Part shown: positions 47,964 through 57,084 of the stretch, piece by piece
Layout of the letters: the number at the start of each line of letters is the position of its first letter
Position numbering within the stretch: the stretch's first letter is position 1
Assembly: GCF_947495455.1 (NCBI RefSeq)
Contig: NZ_CANLZC010000011.1
Span: 1-64,000, forward strand
From: an uncultured Shewanella sp.
GTDB lineage: Bacteria > Pseudomonadota > Gammaproteobacteria > Enterobacterales > Shewanellaceae
Direction of reading: 5' to 3'
Length of the DNA stretch: 64,000 bases
The notes under the pieces: generated by a model
What the model was told of the DNA's origin: nothing
Databases searched by the model: none
Seen by the model: only the letters and a program-made list of their open reading frames with translations
Translations under genes and position numbers: made by a program

Positions 47964-48626
47964 TTAAAAGGTGTAATTTAATCCTAAGCTTAGCTGCGAT
48001 AGGGTTGTTGTGACTTTTTCCTGCCCATGAACTGATACAATGTGAGTATTATCTAAAGTCATTTTTGCGTGCTCATAGCTAAATTTACATGTGACGCGAT
48101 GACTAATTGTAGCATTCAATCCTACACCTAAATAATAACCAACCCCTGTATAATCGTCTGTAAACGTAATCGTTTCGTTAGTAGGGTAATAATTATCTTG
48201 AGTGATAAATTGTACTTTAGTATTGATTTTTGTATAACTGATCCCTGCTGTCGTGAAGGCCGAAAAGGTATCATTGAATTGCCAGCTAATTTTTGGGCCC
48301 AGTGCCATATGCGTTAGCGAAAGTGCATTATAGGTACTATTAATAAAGGAATAATTTTTTTCGTTTATGATTAATTCTTTTATGTTTTCTTCTTTATCTG
48401 TTGTGTTAACGTTGGTGGATATACCTGCTTCAAGAGCCAAGATGTCATTAAATTGGTATCCCATATGTAAGCCATAACTATTGGTGCGGTTATTGATGCC
48501 TACATCAGCCATTGATAATTTGACTGTGCCAAATTGACCACCAAGATAAAAGCCTTCAGTACTTGCATGAACTTGAGTGATATGTGCCGTGGTGAGTATC
48601 ATTGCCGCAATGGTTGTTTTGTTCAT
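47964..48626 (-). CDS. Outer-membrane beta-barrel protein (OmpA-like 8-strand barrel)
   Basis: A 220-residue protein with a signal peptide (TIAAMILTTAHITQVHA). Alternating hydrophobic strands follow, and the C-terminus is LSLGLNYTF with terminal Phe, as needed for outer-membrane assembly. FYLGGQFG near residue 26, GYQFNDILALEAGIS, WQFNDTFSAFTTAGISY and GYYLGVGLNATI match the OmpA-like transmembrane domain family. No peptidoglycan-binding domain. It is a paralogue of the next gene (48827-49525). Function unknown. Confidence 0.85.
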   Translation of the reverse strand: MNKTTIAAMILTTAHITQVHASTEGFYLGGQFGTVKLSMADVGINNRTNSYGLHMGYQFNDILALEAGISTNVNTTDKEENIKELIINEKNYSFINSTYNALSLTHMALGPKISWQFNDTFSAFTTAGISYTKINTKVQFITQDNYYPTNETITFTDDYTGVGYYLGVGLNATISHRVTCKFSYEHAKMTLDNTHIVSVHGQEKVTTTLSQLSLGLNYTF

Positions 48627-48826
48627 TTTTTAGGTAAGTGATCCTATTTAGTCAGGATAAATAGGGAACAGAGAATTTTTTTAACATGCTGAAATATATG
48701 TTATTATAGACTGTTCCCTGACTTCAAATGTGCCAGAAATATGGAGGGCTAGCGCCGTTGATTATGACCTAACGAGTTGAAATCTACTTAGGTCATATTA
48801 GAAAAGACCTGGCTTAAACAATGGTC

Positions 48827-49525
48827 TTAAAAGGTATAATGTAACCCTAGGCTGAATTGCGAAAGTGTTGTATCCAATTTAATGTTATCGATATTGATAT
48901 CGTAATAGTCTTCGTTATATGAATAAACATGACTATTTTCTAGATAGACTCTAGTGTAGTCATAGCTTAAACGTAGCGTTAAACTTTCAGTGAGTGCGCT
49001 GTCAAATCCAACACCTAGTGTATAGCTGAATCCATCATAATTATCTGAGCTATGTGTGTGTCCGTAGGCGTCCAATGTTCCGTCATAAACGGCATAATTA
49101 TCTATTTGACAGTCAATATTCATGCTTGTATAGCTTACCCCCATTTTTGCAAAGGCTGAAAAGGTATCATTAAATTGCCAGTAAAATGTGGGTGTTAAAC
49201 TAACACTGGTTGCCGAAAATTCAGTTTTAAAATTGGTATAATCACTGTGAACATAATCTTCATATTCGTAATATGACTCAATAATGGTTTCATTATGATG
49301 AAAGTCTGCTGTTTTTGAGATTTTTGCTTCTAAAGCAAACCAGTTTGTAAATCGATAACCCGCGTAAATACCGTAGTTGTTTGCATGTTCATTGATTGAG
49401 GTGTCGGCAATTTTTAATTGGCCTCGACCAAATTCCCCTCCAAGATAGAATCCTTCGGTTTGCGCGATGGCAGAAGCGCTACATGTAGTGGTCAAGATGA
49501 ATGCGGCAATAATCGTTTTTTTCAT
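48827..49525 (-). CDS. Outer-membrane beta-barrel protein, paralogue of the neighbour
   Basis: A 232-residue barrel with a signal peptide (TIIAAFILTTTCSASAIA) and the C-terminal motif FSLGLHYTF. It shares EGFYLGG(Q/E)FG, GIYAGYRF, WQFNDTFSAF and the closing strand with the product of 47964-48626, so the pair arose by tandem duplication. Strongly acidic Tyr-rich loops (YYEYEDYVHSDYTNF, YNEDYYDINIDN) differ between the two and probably face outwards. The 200-bp gap between them holds a weak stem (48764-48772 with 48788-48796). Confidence 0.85.
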   Translation of the reverse strand: MKKTIIAAFILTTTCSASAIAQTEGFYLGGEFGRGQLKIADTSINEHANNYGIYAGYRFTNWFALEAKISKTADFHHNETIIESYYEYEDYVHSDYTNFKTEFSATSVSLTPTFYWQFNDTFSAFAKMGVSYTSMNIDCQIDNYAVYDGTLDAYGHTHSSDNYDGFSYTLGVGFDSALTESLTLRLSYDYTRVYLENSHVYSYNEDYYDINIDNIKLDTTLSQFSLGLHYTF

Positions 49526-50002
49526 GATTTTTATAAAATAATATGAGTCGTTCTGAATATGAGGTGGCGGAGATTAGCATTTGGTTTTAACAATTGAAAC
49601 ACTCTATAAACTAAAGTATTAATCCCTGATATTAATAGTTTTGTGAATGTTCATTGATTTGATAGAGAGGGTTAATCATGACATTTTTCATCAAAATGAA
49701 AAATCGGTCGCTTTAGGCTATTATCGATCGTTTACTGATCAATTGTGGTTTTTATGTTTAATAATTGTGGGTGTACTTGAAGGTTAGGCTCTTAAATTGA
49801 TGTATAATAAATGAATGCTTCTAATTGAATTTTATAAGTAAAAATAATGATTTTTGATTGTAAATTTTGATTTAAATCCTATTTTTACCCCCTAAAATAG
49901 TGGAAACTTGTTAAGCTAGATAAGATTAGGCGTTGTTTTATTTAAAGATCAAATGACGTTGTTGTTAAATAATATTAAAAATAAGAAGGTTTAAAACTTC
50001 AG
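49526..50002. other. Non-coding region, nothing recognised
   Basis: AT-rich, without open frame, hairpin or repeat of note. It carries the divergent promoters of the barrel gene and the HDOD gene. Confidence 0.5.
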
Positions 50003-50734
50003 ATGACAGATCTTGAGCAGCAGGTATTTACTCAAGTACATGCGATTATTGGCAATGAAGAGCAAGTAATTGGGCGTAGAGGGATCCTTATTCCTTTAAA
50101 GAAAGCCATTATTGCCCAGAGCGATGTGCGTAATGTGATTGATATTGTTTCATCGGATCCCGCTTTATCGGCTCATTTATTATGGCGAAGCCATTGCGCA
50201 GATTGTGTGGGGATGGGGACGCATAGGAACCGATCATTAAAAGATGCCTTGGTTCGTTTAGGTCAGATTAATATTTACCGTTATGCGTTTAGTTTTTATT
50301 TAAAAGAGCGTTTGGATGAATTAGCTGAACCTTATAAAAAACTGGTACAAGGTTATTGGACCTTGACTGAGGAGATCGCCAGTGAGGCTCTGGAAAATTT
50401 GCAAGGAGTAAAAAGCAAAGGGATTAATCCTGATGAGGTGCAAACGTTAGCATTATTTAGCGTGTTCGGCGAAATTATCGTATTAAGTGCTTTTGCCTAT
50501 TTAAATGATACTGCAGTAAAGCCTTACCCTTTAGGCGTGCTGAAATCTTTAATCGATAATCATCAACAAACACTGACTCTGCAAGCATTTGCACAATTAG
50601 GGCTCGATGATGATTTGCGTGACGAGTTTATGATTGCTCATAATTTACAAGCATCCACTGAAATGTCTTCTGCGGGAATGATATTGCAGGTTATTTTAGA
50701 AAAAAGAAATTTATTGCTTAATCCTAAAAAATAA
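50003..50734 (+). CDS. HDOD-domain protein
   Basis: A 243-residue protein consisting mainly of an HDOD domain. IIGNEEQVIGRRGILIPLKKAI leads into VIDIVSSDPALSAHLLWRSH (the I-x-x-DPxL motif), then SLKDALVRLGQINIYRYAFSFYL. HDOD proteins are catalytically silent HD-like signalling modules linked to motility, competence or second-messenger control. No fused receiver or GGDEF domain is present. The function here is unknown. It ends at a shared hairpin with metR. Confidence 0.8.
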   Translation: MTDLEQQVFTQVHAIIGNEEQVIGRRGILIPLKKAIIAQSDVRNVIDIVSSDPALSAHLLWRSHCADCVGMGTHRNRSLKDALVRLGQINIYRYAFSFYLKERLDELAEPYKKLVQGYWTLTEEIASEALENLQGVKSKGINPDEVQTLALFSVFGEIIVLSAFAYLNDTAVKPYPLGVLKSLIDNHQQTLTLQAFAQLGLDDDLRDEFMIAHNLQASTEMSSAGMILQVILEKRNLLLNPKK

Positions 50735-50753
50735 GGTATGTGATGGGGAAACC

Positions 50754-50777
50754 GACCTCAAGTATCCATTTGAGGTC
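50754..50777. terminator. Hairpin between the HDOD gene and metR
   Basis: GACCTCAA (50754-50761) pairs with TTGAGGTC (50770-50777), followed by AGTTATTTCC. It serves the convergent genes. Confidence 0.65.
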
Positions 50778-50802
50778 AGTTATTTCCTTGTTAATGGCTC
50801 CA

Positions 50803-51708
50803 TTATTCTTTTGTTGATTGTCTATTTAGCCCTTCTTCGGCAACAAGTTTAAGCCAATCTAGTGCTAATTTACTGGTCGTATTATGAGGACGGTAAGCCC
50901 CAAATAAAGGCCTAATTAAGCCTTCTTTACCCAATGAGATACTGGTTAGACTCAGGCCATGTGCTTCTTTTATTGACCAAGAAGGAAGCGCAGCAATACC
51001 ATCTTTACAGGCTATTCTTTGTAGCAACATCATGGTGAGGTCACAGTGAATTTGAGGGCCAGGTCTAATGCCTGCTGGTTCTAAAAAATGGCGATAAATA
51101 TCCATTCTTTCAATGGGAACCGGGTAACTTAGAATAGGGTGTTTGGCTAATTGCTCAGGTGTGACATAAGCTTCATTGGCTAACGGATGATCGCTTGCAA
51201 CCACCAATTTCACCTCAAAATCAAATAGGTGTTGATATTCCAAAGATGGATTAGGAACAGGATCTGAGGTTAGCACAACATCAAGAGAGTTAGCTTCCAA
51301 TGCTTTCAGAGAATCAAAGAGATATCGGCTGGATAAGTCTAAATTAGCTCGTGAATATTGTTGCCTAAAGCGGGTCATGACTGGCATTAACCAACGAAAA
51401 CAACTGTGACACTCTATGCCGACACGCAATAAATGATGTTCAGTATTGACGCCTTGTTTTAATTCATGTTCTGCTTCCATGACTCTAGGTAAAATATCTT
51501 CTGCAAGCTGGAGTAATCTTATGCCTTCGGGCGTAAAGGCTAGGGGTTTGCTCTTGCGGACAAAAATCCCCGCACTTATTCGCGTTTCAAGCTCTTTTAT
51601 TTGATGAGATAAAGCCGATTGAGTCACGAAACGTTTTGCTGCTGCACCTGCTAAACTGCCTGTTTCTTTGAGGGCCATTAGGGTACGTAGGTGTCTAAGC
51701 TCTATCAT
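50803..51708 (-). CDS. metR: LysR-family methionine regulator MetR
   Basis: A 301-residue LysR-type activator of methionine biosynthesis genes that responds to homocysteine. The N-terminal winged helix (MIELRHLRTLMALKETGSLA, then TQSALSHQIKELE) and the effector domain match E. coli MetR in many places: FVRKSKPLAFTPEG, LRVGIECHSCFRWLMP, LDVVLTSDPVP, FDFEVKLVVASDHPLA, HFLEPAGIRP and GIAALPSW. Three MetJ boxes lie about 75-100 bp upstream of its start, supporting the assignment. metE is not in the window. Confidence 0.93.
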   Translation of the reverse strand: MIELRHLRTLMALKETGSLAGAAAKRFVTQSALSHQIKELETRISAGIFVRKSKPLAFTPEGIRLLQLAEDILPRVMEAEHELKQGVNTEHHLLRVGIECHSCFRWLMPVMTRFRQQYSRANLDLSSRYLFDSLKALEANSLDVVLTSDPVPNPSLEYQHLFDFEVKLVVASDHPLANEAYVTPEQLAKHPILSYPVPIERMDIYRHFLEPAGIRPGPQIHCDLTMMLLQRIACKDGIAALPSWSIKEAHGLSLTSISLGKEGLIRPLFGAYRPHNTTSKLALDWLKLVAEEGLNRQSTKE

Positions 51709-51781
51709 TTTATCTCCACATGATTATTGATCATGTTGCTCTTGAAATTAATTCGATTGCGAAGGAGCAGACTATCACAGT

Positions 51782-51805
51782 AAACGTCTAGACGTCCAGA
51801 CGCCT
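51782..51805. promoter_or_regulatory. MetJ operator (three met boxes) upstream of metR
   Basis: Three contiguous 8-bp boxes, AAACGTCT, AGACGTCC and AGACGCCT, each match the AGACGTCT consensus at 7 of 8 positions. They lie between metR (start 51708) and the divergent BASS transporter (start 52089), 74 bp from metR and 284 bp from the transporter. Confidence 0.88.
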
Positions 51806-52088
51806 GAGCGAACTATTTTTATCGTGTATACGTATTGGAATGGATTTTTGAAAATATTTAAGATGAGTATTTTTCAAGCTAAGGGGGCGAGTTGAGCTAA
51901 CACATAGATCGAAACGCGTTTTAAATTGTACAGGTGTGCCAATTATGTGGTCATCAATGTTAAATAGCTGTATAACAATCGAGATTTGTTATTTGTTATT
52001 TGTTTTTTTGTATTTTAAGTCTATTTATGTTGAAGTGATTTGAGTTGGGTGTTTTTTATCCTTTTTTAAGCTTGTATAAGGAAAGTGT

Positions 52089-53000
52089 ATGTTATCTCTT
52101 GTTACACGAACTTTCCCTTTTTGGGTATTATTAGTCGTGGGTGCTGCGTTTGCTAAACCTGACTTTTTTATTGACTTTGCTGGAAGCATTTCCCCATTAC
52201 TTGCTGTGATCATGCTTTGTATGGGGTTAACCTTAACACCTTATGATTTTTCTTTGGTATTGAAGAAAAAACGAGTGGTGGGTTTGGGTGTGTTATTACA
52301 ATTTATTCTAATGCCTTTTTTTGCTTTTTGTATTGCGAAAGTTTTACAGCTAAATGATGATTTATTGATTGGAATGGTATTGTTGGGAAGTGTCGCAGGG
52401 GGGACGGCTTCTAATGTCATTTGTTTTTTAGCAAAAGGTAATGTGGCATTATCCATTACTATGACAGCCACATCGACTTTATTGAGCGTTGTGCTGACTC
52501 CATTTCTTGTTCAACTGCTGGTTGGAAAGGTGGTCGATGTTCCGTTATTAAGTATGCTGTTGAGTATGATAAAAATCGTGCTGCTTCCCGTTTTTATTGG
52601 TTTATTGATGAATACATTTTTATCGAATGTGATAAAGCGTGTGACTCGATGGTTGCCTTTACTGTCTATGTTATCCATTGCCTTTATCATTGGTATTGTG
52701 GTGGCACTTAATGCGAATAATATCGAATCTATGGGATTTATGGTGATGTTAGCTGTGGTGTTGCATAATGGATTGGGGCTCTTGAGTGGTTACTGGGGGG
52801 CAAGATGTTTTGGCTATGAAGAAGCGATTTGTCGCACCATTGCCATAGAGGTAGGAATGCAAAATTCTGGGCTTGCTGTTGCATTATCAATGAAATTCTT
52901 TAATGCGATTACAGCACTGCCTGGTGCGATTTTTAGTATTTGGCACGTGTTGTCTGGCAGTCTACTAGCGAGTGTGTGGTCATACAAGACTAAAGCATAG
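52089..53000 (+). CDS. BASS-family (bile acid:sodium symporter-like) transporter
   Basis: A 303-residue membrane protein with about nine to ten TM segments. Family motifs are visible: LLAVIMLCMGLTLTPYDF, LVLLGSVAGGTASNVICFLAKGNVALSITMT (the G-G-T-A-S-N cation site), and IEVGMQNSGLAVALS (E-x-G-x-Q-N-S). Known relatives import organic anions such as pantoate or 2-oxo acids with sodium. The substrate is not evident. Its divergence from metR across a MetJ operator raises the possibility of a methionine-related substrate, as inference. Confidence 0.88.
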   Translation: MLSLVTRTFPFWVLLVVGAAFAKPDFFIDFAGSISPLLAVIMLCMGLTLTPYDFSLVLKKKRVVGLGVLLQFILMPFFAFCIAKVLQLNDDLLIGMVLLGSVAGGTASNVICFLAKGNVALSITMTATSTLLSVVLTPFLVQLLVGKVVDVPLLSMLLSMIKIVLLPVFIGLLMNTFLSNVIKRVTRWLPLLSMLSIAFIIGIVVALNANNIESMGFMVMLAVVLHNGLGLLSGYWGARCFGYEEAICRTIAIEVGMQNSGLAVALSMKFFNAITALPGAIFSIWHVLSGSLLASVWSYKTKA

Positions 53001-53186
53001 GTTGGTAAGTACGTTGGTTTATTAATTTATTGTTTTTATTTTGTTTTTTATTAAGAGTTTCAATTTATTTCAGAGGCTAAATATAGATTTTAAGTATATT
53101 TTATAAGATTAATTAGACTATACTGATATTATAGTTTAAAAGTCAGTGTGTTAAGTCTATTGTTTTCAGTTCAATAAAAGGTGCTT

Positions 53187-54614
53187 GTGTCTAAAATTAG
53201 TGTAAAGCAAGAAGATTCATTCTCCATAAAATTTATTCATCAATTAAAAGTCGGTGAAACTCGCCATCTTGGCTTGTACTTTTTCTTTCCAAAAGAGATG
53301 GGGATCAGTACTAAAAGTATTGATGAAGAAGAATACTACCACTCAGGGATCACGGGAAGGCGTTCTTATCATTCTCCTGGAATCCACCTTCCTCTAGTGC
53401 AAAGTCGTTTCATTAGCCAGAAAAAACGCACTATTGAAGAGTTTCGTTTATATTTGAATTTGTTTGCTTATCAATTTGCTGTCGCGACAGAAACCGATTG
53501 CAAAGAGCTTAGACAAATAGAAGTCGCCAGTGAGTTTTATCCCGCATTAAATGAGCTTTCTAATCAAGTTTTTCAATTGTTAAAGCGTTTTAGGCGTAAT
53601 GAGCCTAGCGATCCTAAATGGAAGTCGTATTTTGAAAATGCAGATAATTATCTATCTTGGCTTTGTGAGCAAGAGTTACTGAAATTGTTAGCATATTCTC
53701 CAAGAGATAGTGCTTATAGCGAAAGCTATGATGCTATTGTTCAGTTTTGTCGTAAAGAAAATGAATATCGTCAGCAGCGGCAATATAATTCAGCTCAAAC
53801 TATTAAAGATCCTAATCGTATCGCCAATAAAATGTTATTACTGAGACGATTGATCCAGCAAGGTGTGGTATTAAAAGAAGAGAAAAAGCTTTTAGGTGTT
53901 GGTCTTAAAAAAATGACGACAGGCATTGCAACGTCATTAGTCATGATAGTGGTATCGAGTTTAATTATTAAAGCGCAAGGTGTATTTAGCGGATTAACCA
54001 CAAGTTTAGTGCTTGCTCTTGCGGTGATTTATGGTTTTCGTGAAATTTTCAAAGAAGATATGCGCAATGTTTTATGGAAGTTTATTCGTAAAGGCCGGCC
54101 TAGATGGAGTCGAACATTATTGGATACAACGAGTAAATTGCTTGTTGCAAAACAACTCGTTTGGTTAGACTTTATTCGTAAAAGTGATCTACCAGTTGCT
54201 GTTGCTGATATTTTAAAGCAACGAAATAAACAAAATAAGGTTGACTCAGAAATTTTGCATTATGGGGTTTACACTAAAGTCACCAATAAAGATTTTCTCG
54301 CGGGTTATTCAACTATTCAAGAGCAAATTAATTTTAGTTTGTCGCCTTTTGCTCGTTATTTAGAAAGAGGAAAAGCAAAGATTTACACTGAAAGTGATGG
54401 AAAGGTTAGCCATGCATCCGTTGAAAGGCGTTATCAAGTTAATGTGGTAGTGGTATCTAGAATGAATAAGCAAGACATGCGTTATGCTAGGTATAAAATT
54501 ACCATGAATCGTTCAAGTATCATTGAAATTAGTGAGAGTGAACTACCGAGTCAATTTACTCATCTTAATGACCTTTCTTCGGAGGAGAAATCGTTAATGG
54601 ATCGTGCCGTGTAA
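53187..54614 (+). CDS. Uncharacterised protein with two central membrane helices
   Basis: The start is taken at GTG 53187, six bases after AAAAGG; GTG 53181 would touch it. The product is 475 aa. About 240 hydrophilic residues precede two closely spaced TM segments (about residues 244-262 and 267-285 of this form), followed by a basic stretch (KFIRKGRPRWSRTLLDTT) and a C-terminal domain of mixed strands (VERRYQVNVVVVSRM). The N-terminal part includes GETRHLGLYFFFPKEMGI. No family recognised. Its last 50 bp overlap the convergent PAS/GGDEF-like gene. Confidence 0.78.
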   Translation: MSKISVKQEDSFSIKFIHQLKVGETRHLGLYFFFPKEMGISTKSIDEEEYYHSGITGRRSYHSPGIHLPLVQSRFISQKKRTIEEFRLYLNLFAYQFAVATETDCKELRQIEVASEFYPALNELSNQVFQLLKRFRRNEPSDPKWKSYFENADNYLSWLCEQELLKLLAYSPRDSAYSESYDAIVQFCRKENEYRQQRQYNSAQTIKDPNRIANKMLLLRRLIQQGVVLKEEKKLLGVGLKKMTTGIATSLVMIVVSSLIIKAQGVFSGLTTSLVLALAVIYGFREIFKEDMRNVLWKFIRKGRPRWSRTLLDTTSKLLVAKQLVWLDFIRKSDLPVAVADILKQRNKQNKVDSEILHYGVYTKVTNKDFLAGYSTIQEQINFSLSPFARYLERGKAKIYTESDGKVSHASVERRYQVNVVVVSRMNKQDMRYARYKITMNRSSIIEISESELPSQFTHLNDLSSEEKSLMDRAV

Positions 54615-56814
54615 AAGCTTGGCAAATATTATGTTCGCCTGTTTGTTTTGCGCGTTTGAGGGCGATTTCAGCATTACTTAAAAATTGTTCTAATGTTTGG
54701 TTTTCTTGGTATGAAGCGATACCAATACAGATGCCATCCCCTAAACCATTAGCTTCGAGTTTATTGAGGGATTCAAGCGCAAAGTAATGGGCTTGATCAG
54801 CATCGGTATTGGGTAAAATAATGATAAGTTTTCCCAATTGCCATTTAGCGATTTGATATCGATGCGGTAAATCTCTAAAGAGTTGAGACTCGACTTCTCT
54901 TTGTCTGTTTTCAATTTGGGCAATATCGCTGATATGACTTAACATACTTTCGGCTGTGATATCCAATAACAGTAAGCTTGAAAACTTTTTATTGAGTGGG
55001 CTCATGTTATGAAAGTAATCATCAAGATCACGAAGGCTCACAAGAATAGTACTGCGATGAGGAATGAGTTCACCTTCTTGTAAGTAGTTATGTTGTGATA
55101 CAGTGCGTTCAAAGGTGCTGACAATGTATTCAATTTCCCCCGAGTCATCTAAATGACCTTTTAAGGTTGCTTGAGTCGTGGTTTCTAATTGTTCATTGCC
55201 TGTGTTTTCAATTGTCCCGGTCCAGTTACCTTGGGCAAAAATTTGTTGTGTGATTTGAGCCCAATTTTTACCTAAATCTTTATTCAATAATTGGGTTAAA
55301 TTCTGATCTTGGTGATCGGTGATATTCATCATATTATCAAAAGCATGATTAGCTTTAATAATGGTGCCATTAGAATGAGATAATACCGTTGGGACTGAGT
55401 TTTCAGTGAACAGTTGGTTAAGATAAACCTCTTTTTGATATTGCTTTAATTCACTGATATCTTCAAATGTCACAATCATATAGCGATATAATTTATCCGC
55501 ATTAGGTTTGAGATGGATTTTGACAACGAGAATGTGTTTTCCGTCAGGCTCGAGTTTAATTTGTCCTTTCCAAGACTCATTCTGTGTGAGTGATTCAAGC
55601 ATGTGTGCGAAAGGTTCATCTTCCAGCTGTAAAATACGTTGTAAACTTCTGTCTATTAACTCATCCGTTGGCTGTTGTAACAATTTGGCTGTGAGCTCAT
55701 TGGCGGTAATGACTCGACCATGATCATTGACTATCATACAACCAATATCAGCGTGAAATAATTGATTTGACAATTCCAGACTAAACTGTCTTGAGCGCAA
55801 AACTAAATGGTATAAATGGGTTAAAATAATGGCTAACGCACCTAATAAGGTCAGTAAAATAGCAGCAATAATGAGTATATTCCGCCATTGATGAAATTTG
55901 GCTGCGATATCACTATTACGAACATAAGAGATTAAAAAGTATTCTCTGCGGGTTTCGTATTGAGTGACGAGTTCAATTTTCAAATAAACAAATGTCGCAT
56001 CTTCTCCATGAAACTGCCCAAAATTACTCATGGCCATTTTACGCCATAAGGCGGGATAACTTTGTTTTAAACTATCGCCTAATGCGCGAGGAAAGCGACT
56101 AATTTTAGGTTGAGTATTTGCTCCGGAATAGAGTAACCCTTGCGTATCAATCATCATTAATGGGGCTTTTTGGCTAGAAAAAGCAGGTTTAATGCTATTA
56201 ACCATTTTTGAAACGGAATGATAGGTAACTAAATAACCCTGTATGTGATGTCCGTCTTTTTCAAGCCAAGCTAGTTGATATAAATAGGGTTCTAAAATAC
56301 CTTCTATTGGAGTGAATTCAAGGGGAGAGGTATAAATTTCATCTTCTCCCATATTTCTTGAATTGCCTAATAGGGAAGGCGGTAATGGCTCCTGACCAAA
56401 TTCGTCGGTTGTTGCAAAGACAAAGCGACCTTTTGTATCGTATAAAGCCACACCGAGTAATGTTGGCACATTATTGACCATGATCTGCCATTTTTGTTTT
56501 AAATAGGCTTGTTTAGTGGTCGAAGGCGCATTCAAGTAATCTTCTAATGATTCTGATTTTGCCAACATTTGTGTTCTAAACTGTTGAAAGGAAATGCGAT
56601 CGGCCATTAAGCCGCCAACGGCTTGTAACTCAGCATAGCGCTGTGTTGCCCAGTCTTCCTGTAAGCGTCGTTCACCCAATGTAATGATAATGCTGGTGAC
56701 AATAATCACTGCCACAGCCAACATACACAATTGACTGGCCAGTCCCAGTAATCGTTGATGAGTCCAATGTAGGCCTTGAGCGTGAATAAGGATGGGGAAA
56801 TTTCGCTTTAGCAT
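54565..56814 (-). CDS. Membrane PAS sensor with a degenerate GGDEF domain
   Basis: A 749-residue protein: TM1 near residues 28-47, a periplasmic sensor region (about 50-310), TM2 near 312-340, then two PAS-like domains (FHADIGCMIVNDHGRVITAN from about 352; LFTENSVPTVLSHSNGTIIK from about 475). A C-terminal GGDEF fold begins about residue 595. The active-site position reads KWQLGKLIIILP (residues 657-668), where RxGGDEFxxLLP is expected, so GG(D/E)EF is lost. The closing IGIASYQENQTLEQFLSNAE followed by ALKRAK is well preserved. It is unlikely to make c-di-GMP and may act as a receptor or partner-binding module. Confidence 0.85.
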   Translation of the reverse strand: MLKRNFPILIHAQGLHWTHQRLLGLASQLCMLAVAVIIVTSIIITLGERRLQEDWATQRYAELQAVGGLMADRISFQQFRTQMLAKSESLEDYLNAPSTTKQAYLKQKWQIMVNNVPTLLGVALYDTKGRFVFATTDEFGQEPLPPSLLGNSRNMGEDEIYTSPLEFTPIEGILEPYLYQLAWLEKDGHHIQGYLVTYHSVSKMVNSIKPAFSSQKAPLMMIDTQGLLYSGANTQPKISRFPRALGDSLKQSYPALWRKMAMSNFGQFHGEDATFVYLKIELVTQYETRREYFLISYVRNSDIAAKFHQWRNILIIAAILLTLLGALAIILTHLYHLVLRSRQFSLELSNQLFHADIGCMIVNDHGRVITANELTAKLLQQPTDELIDRSLQRILQLEDEPFAHMLESLTQNESWKGQIKLEPDGKHILVVKIHLKPNADKLYRYMIVTFEDISELKQYQKEVYLNQLFTENSVPTVLSHSNGTIIKANHAFDNMMNITDHQDQNLTQLLNKDLGKNWAQITQQIFAQGNWTGTIENTGNEQLETTTQATLKGHLDDSGEIEYIVSTFERTVSQHNYLQEGELIPHRSTILVSLRDLDDYFHNMSPLNKKFSSLLLLDITAESMLSHISDIAQIENRQREVESQLFRDLPHRYQIAKWQLGKLIIILPNTDADQAHYFALESLNKLEANGLGDGICIGIASYQENQTLEQFLSNAEIALKRAKQTGEHNICQAFTRHDPLTISPPKKGH

Positions 56815-57022
56815 TAACCTAATTTAAATGATGATTATTTTACAAGTCATGTTAGCACGAAACAGTCTCAGATACCCAGTAAGCTGTTTTCTATTCGGTA
56901 AAAATCAAAACTAATCTAAGTTTTTTTATGATGAGTTTTTTAATTTAGGTTGTTAACATTTCAATTTCTGATATCTCGTTAAAGATAATGTCATTAAAAG
57001 TAAATAAAAGTAATTAAAAAAA

Positions 57023-57054
57023 ACAAAATAAACGCGATAGCGCGTTTATTTTGT
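57023..57054 (-). terminator. Terminator of the RND operon
   Basis: A perfect 14-bp stem, ACAAAATAAACGCG (57023-57036), loop ATAG, CGCGTTTATTTTGT (57041-57054), is followed on the minus strand by TTTTTTAATT. Confidence 0.95.
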
Positions 57055-57084
57055 AGAAAGGGGAACTTTTTAAAAAGCAGTGAA

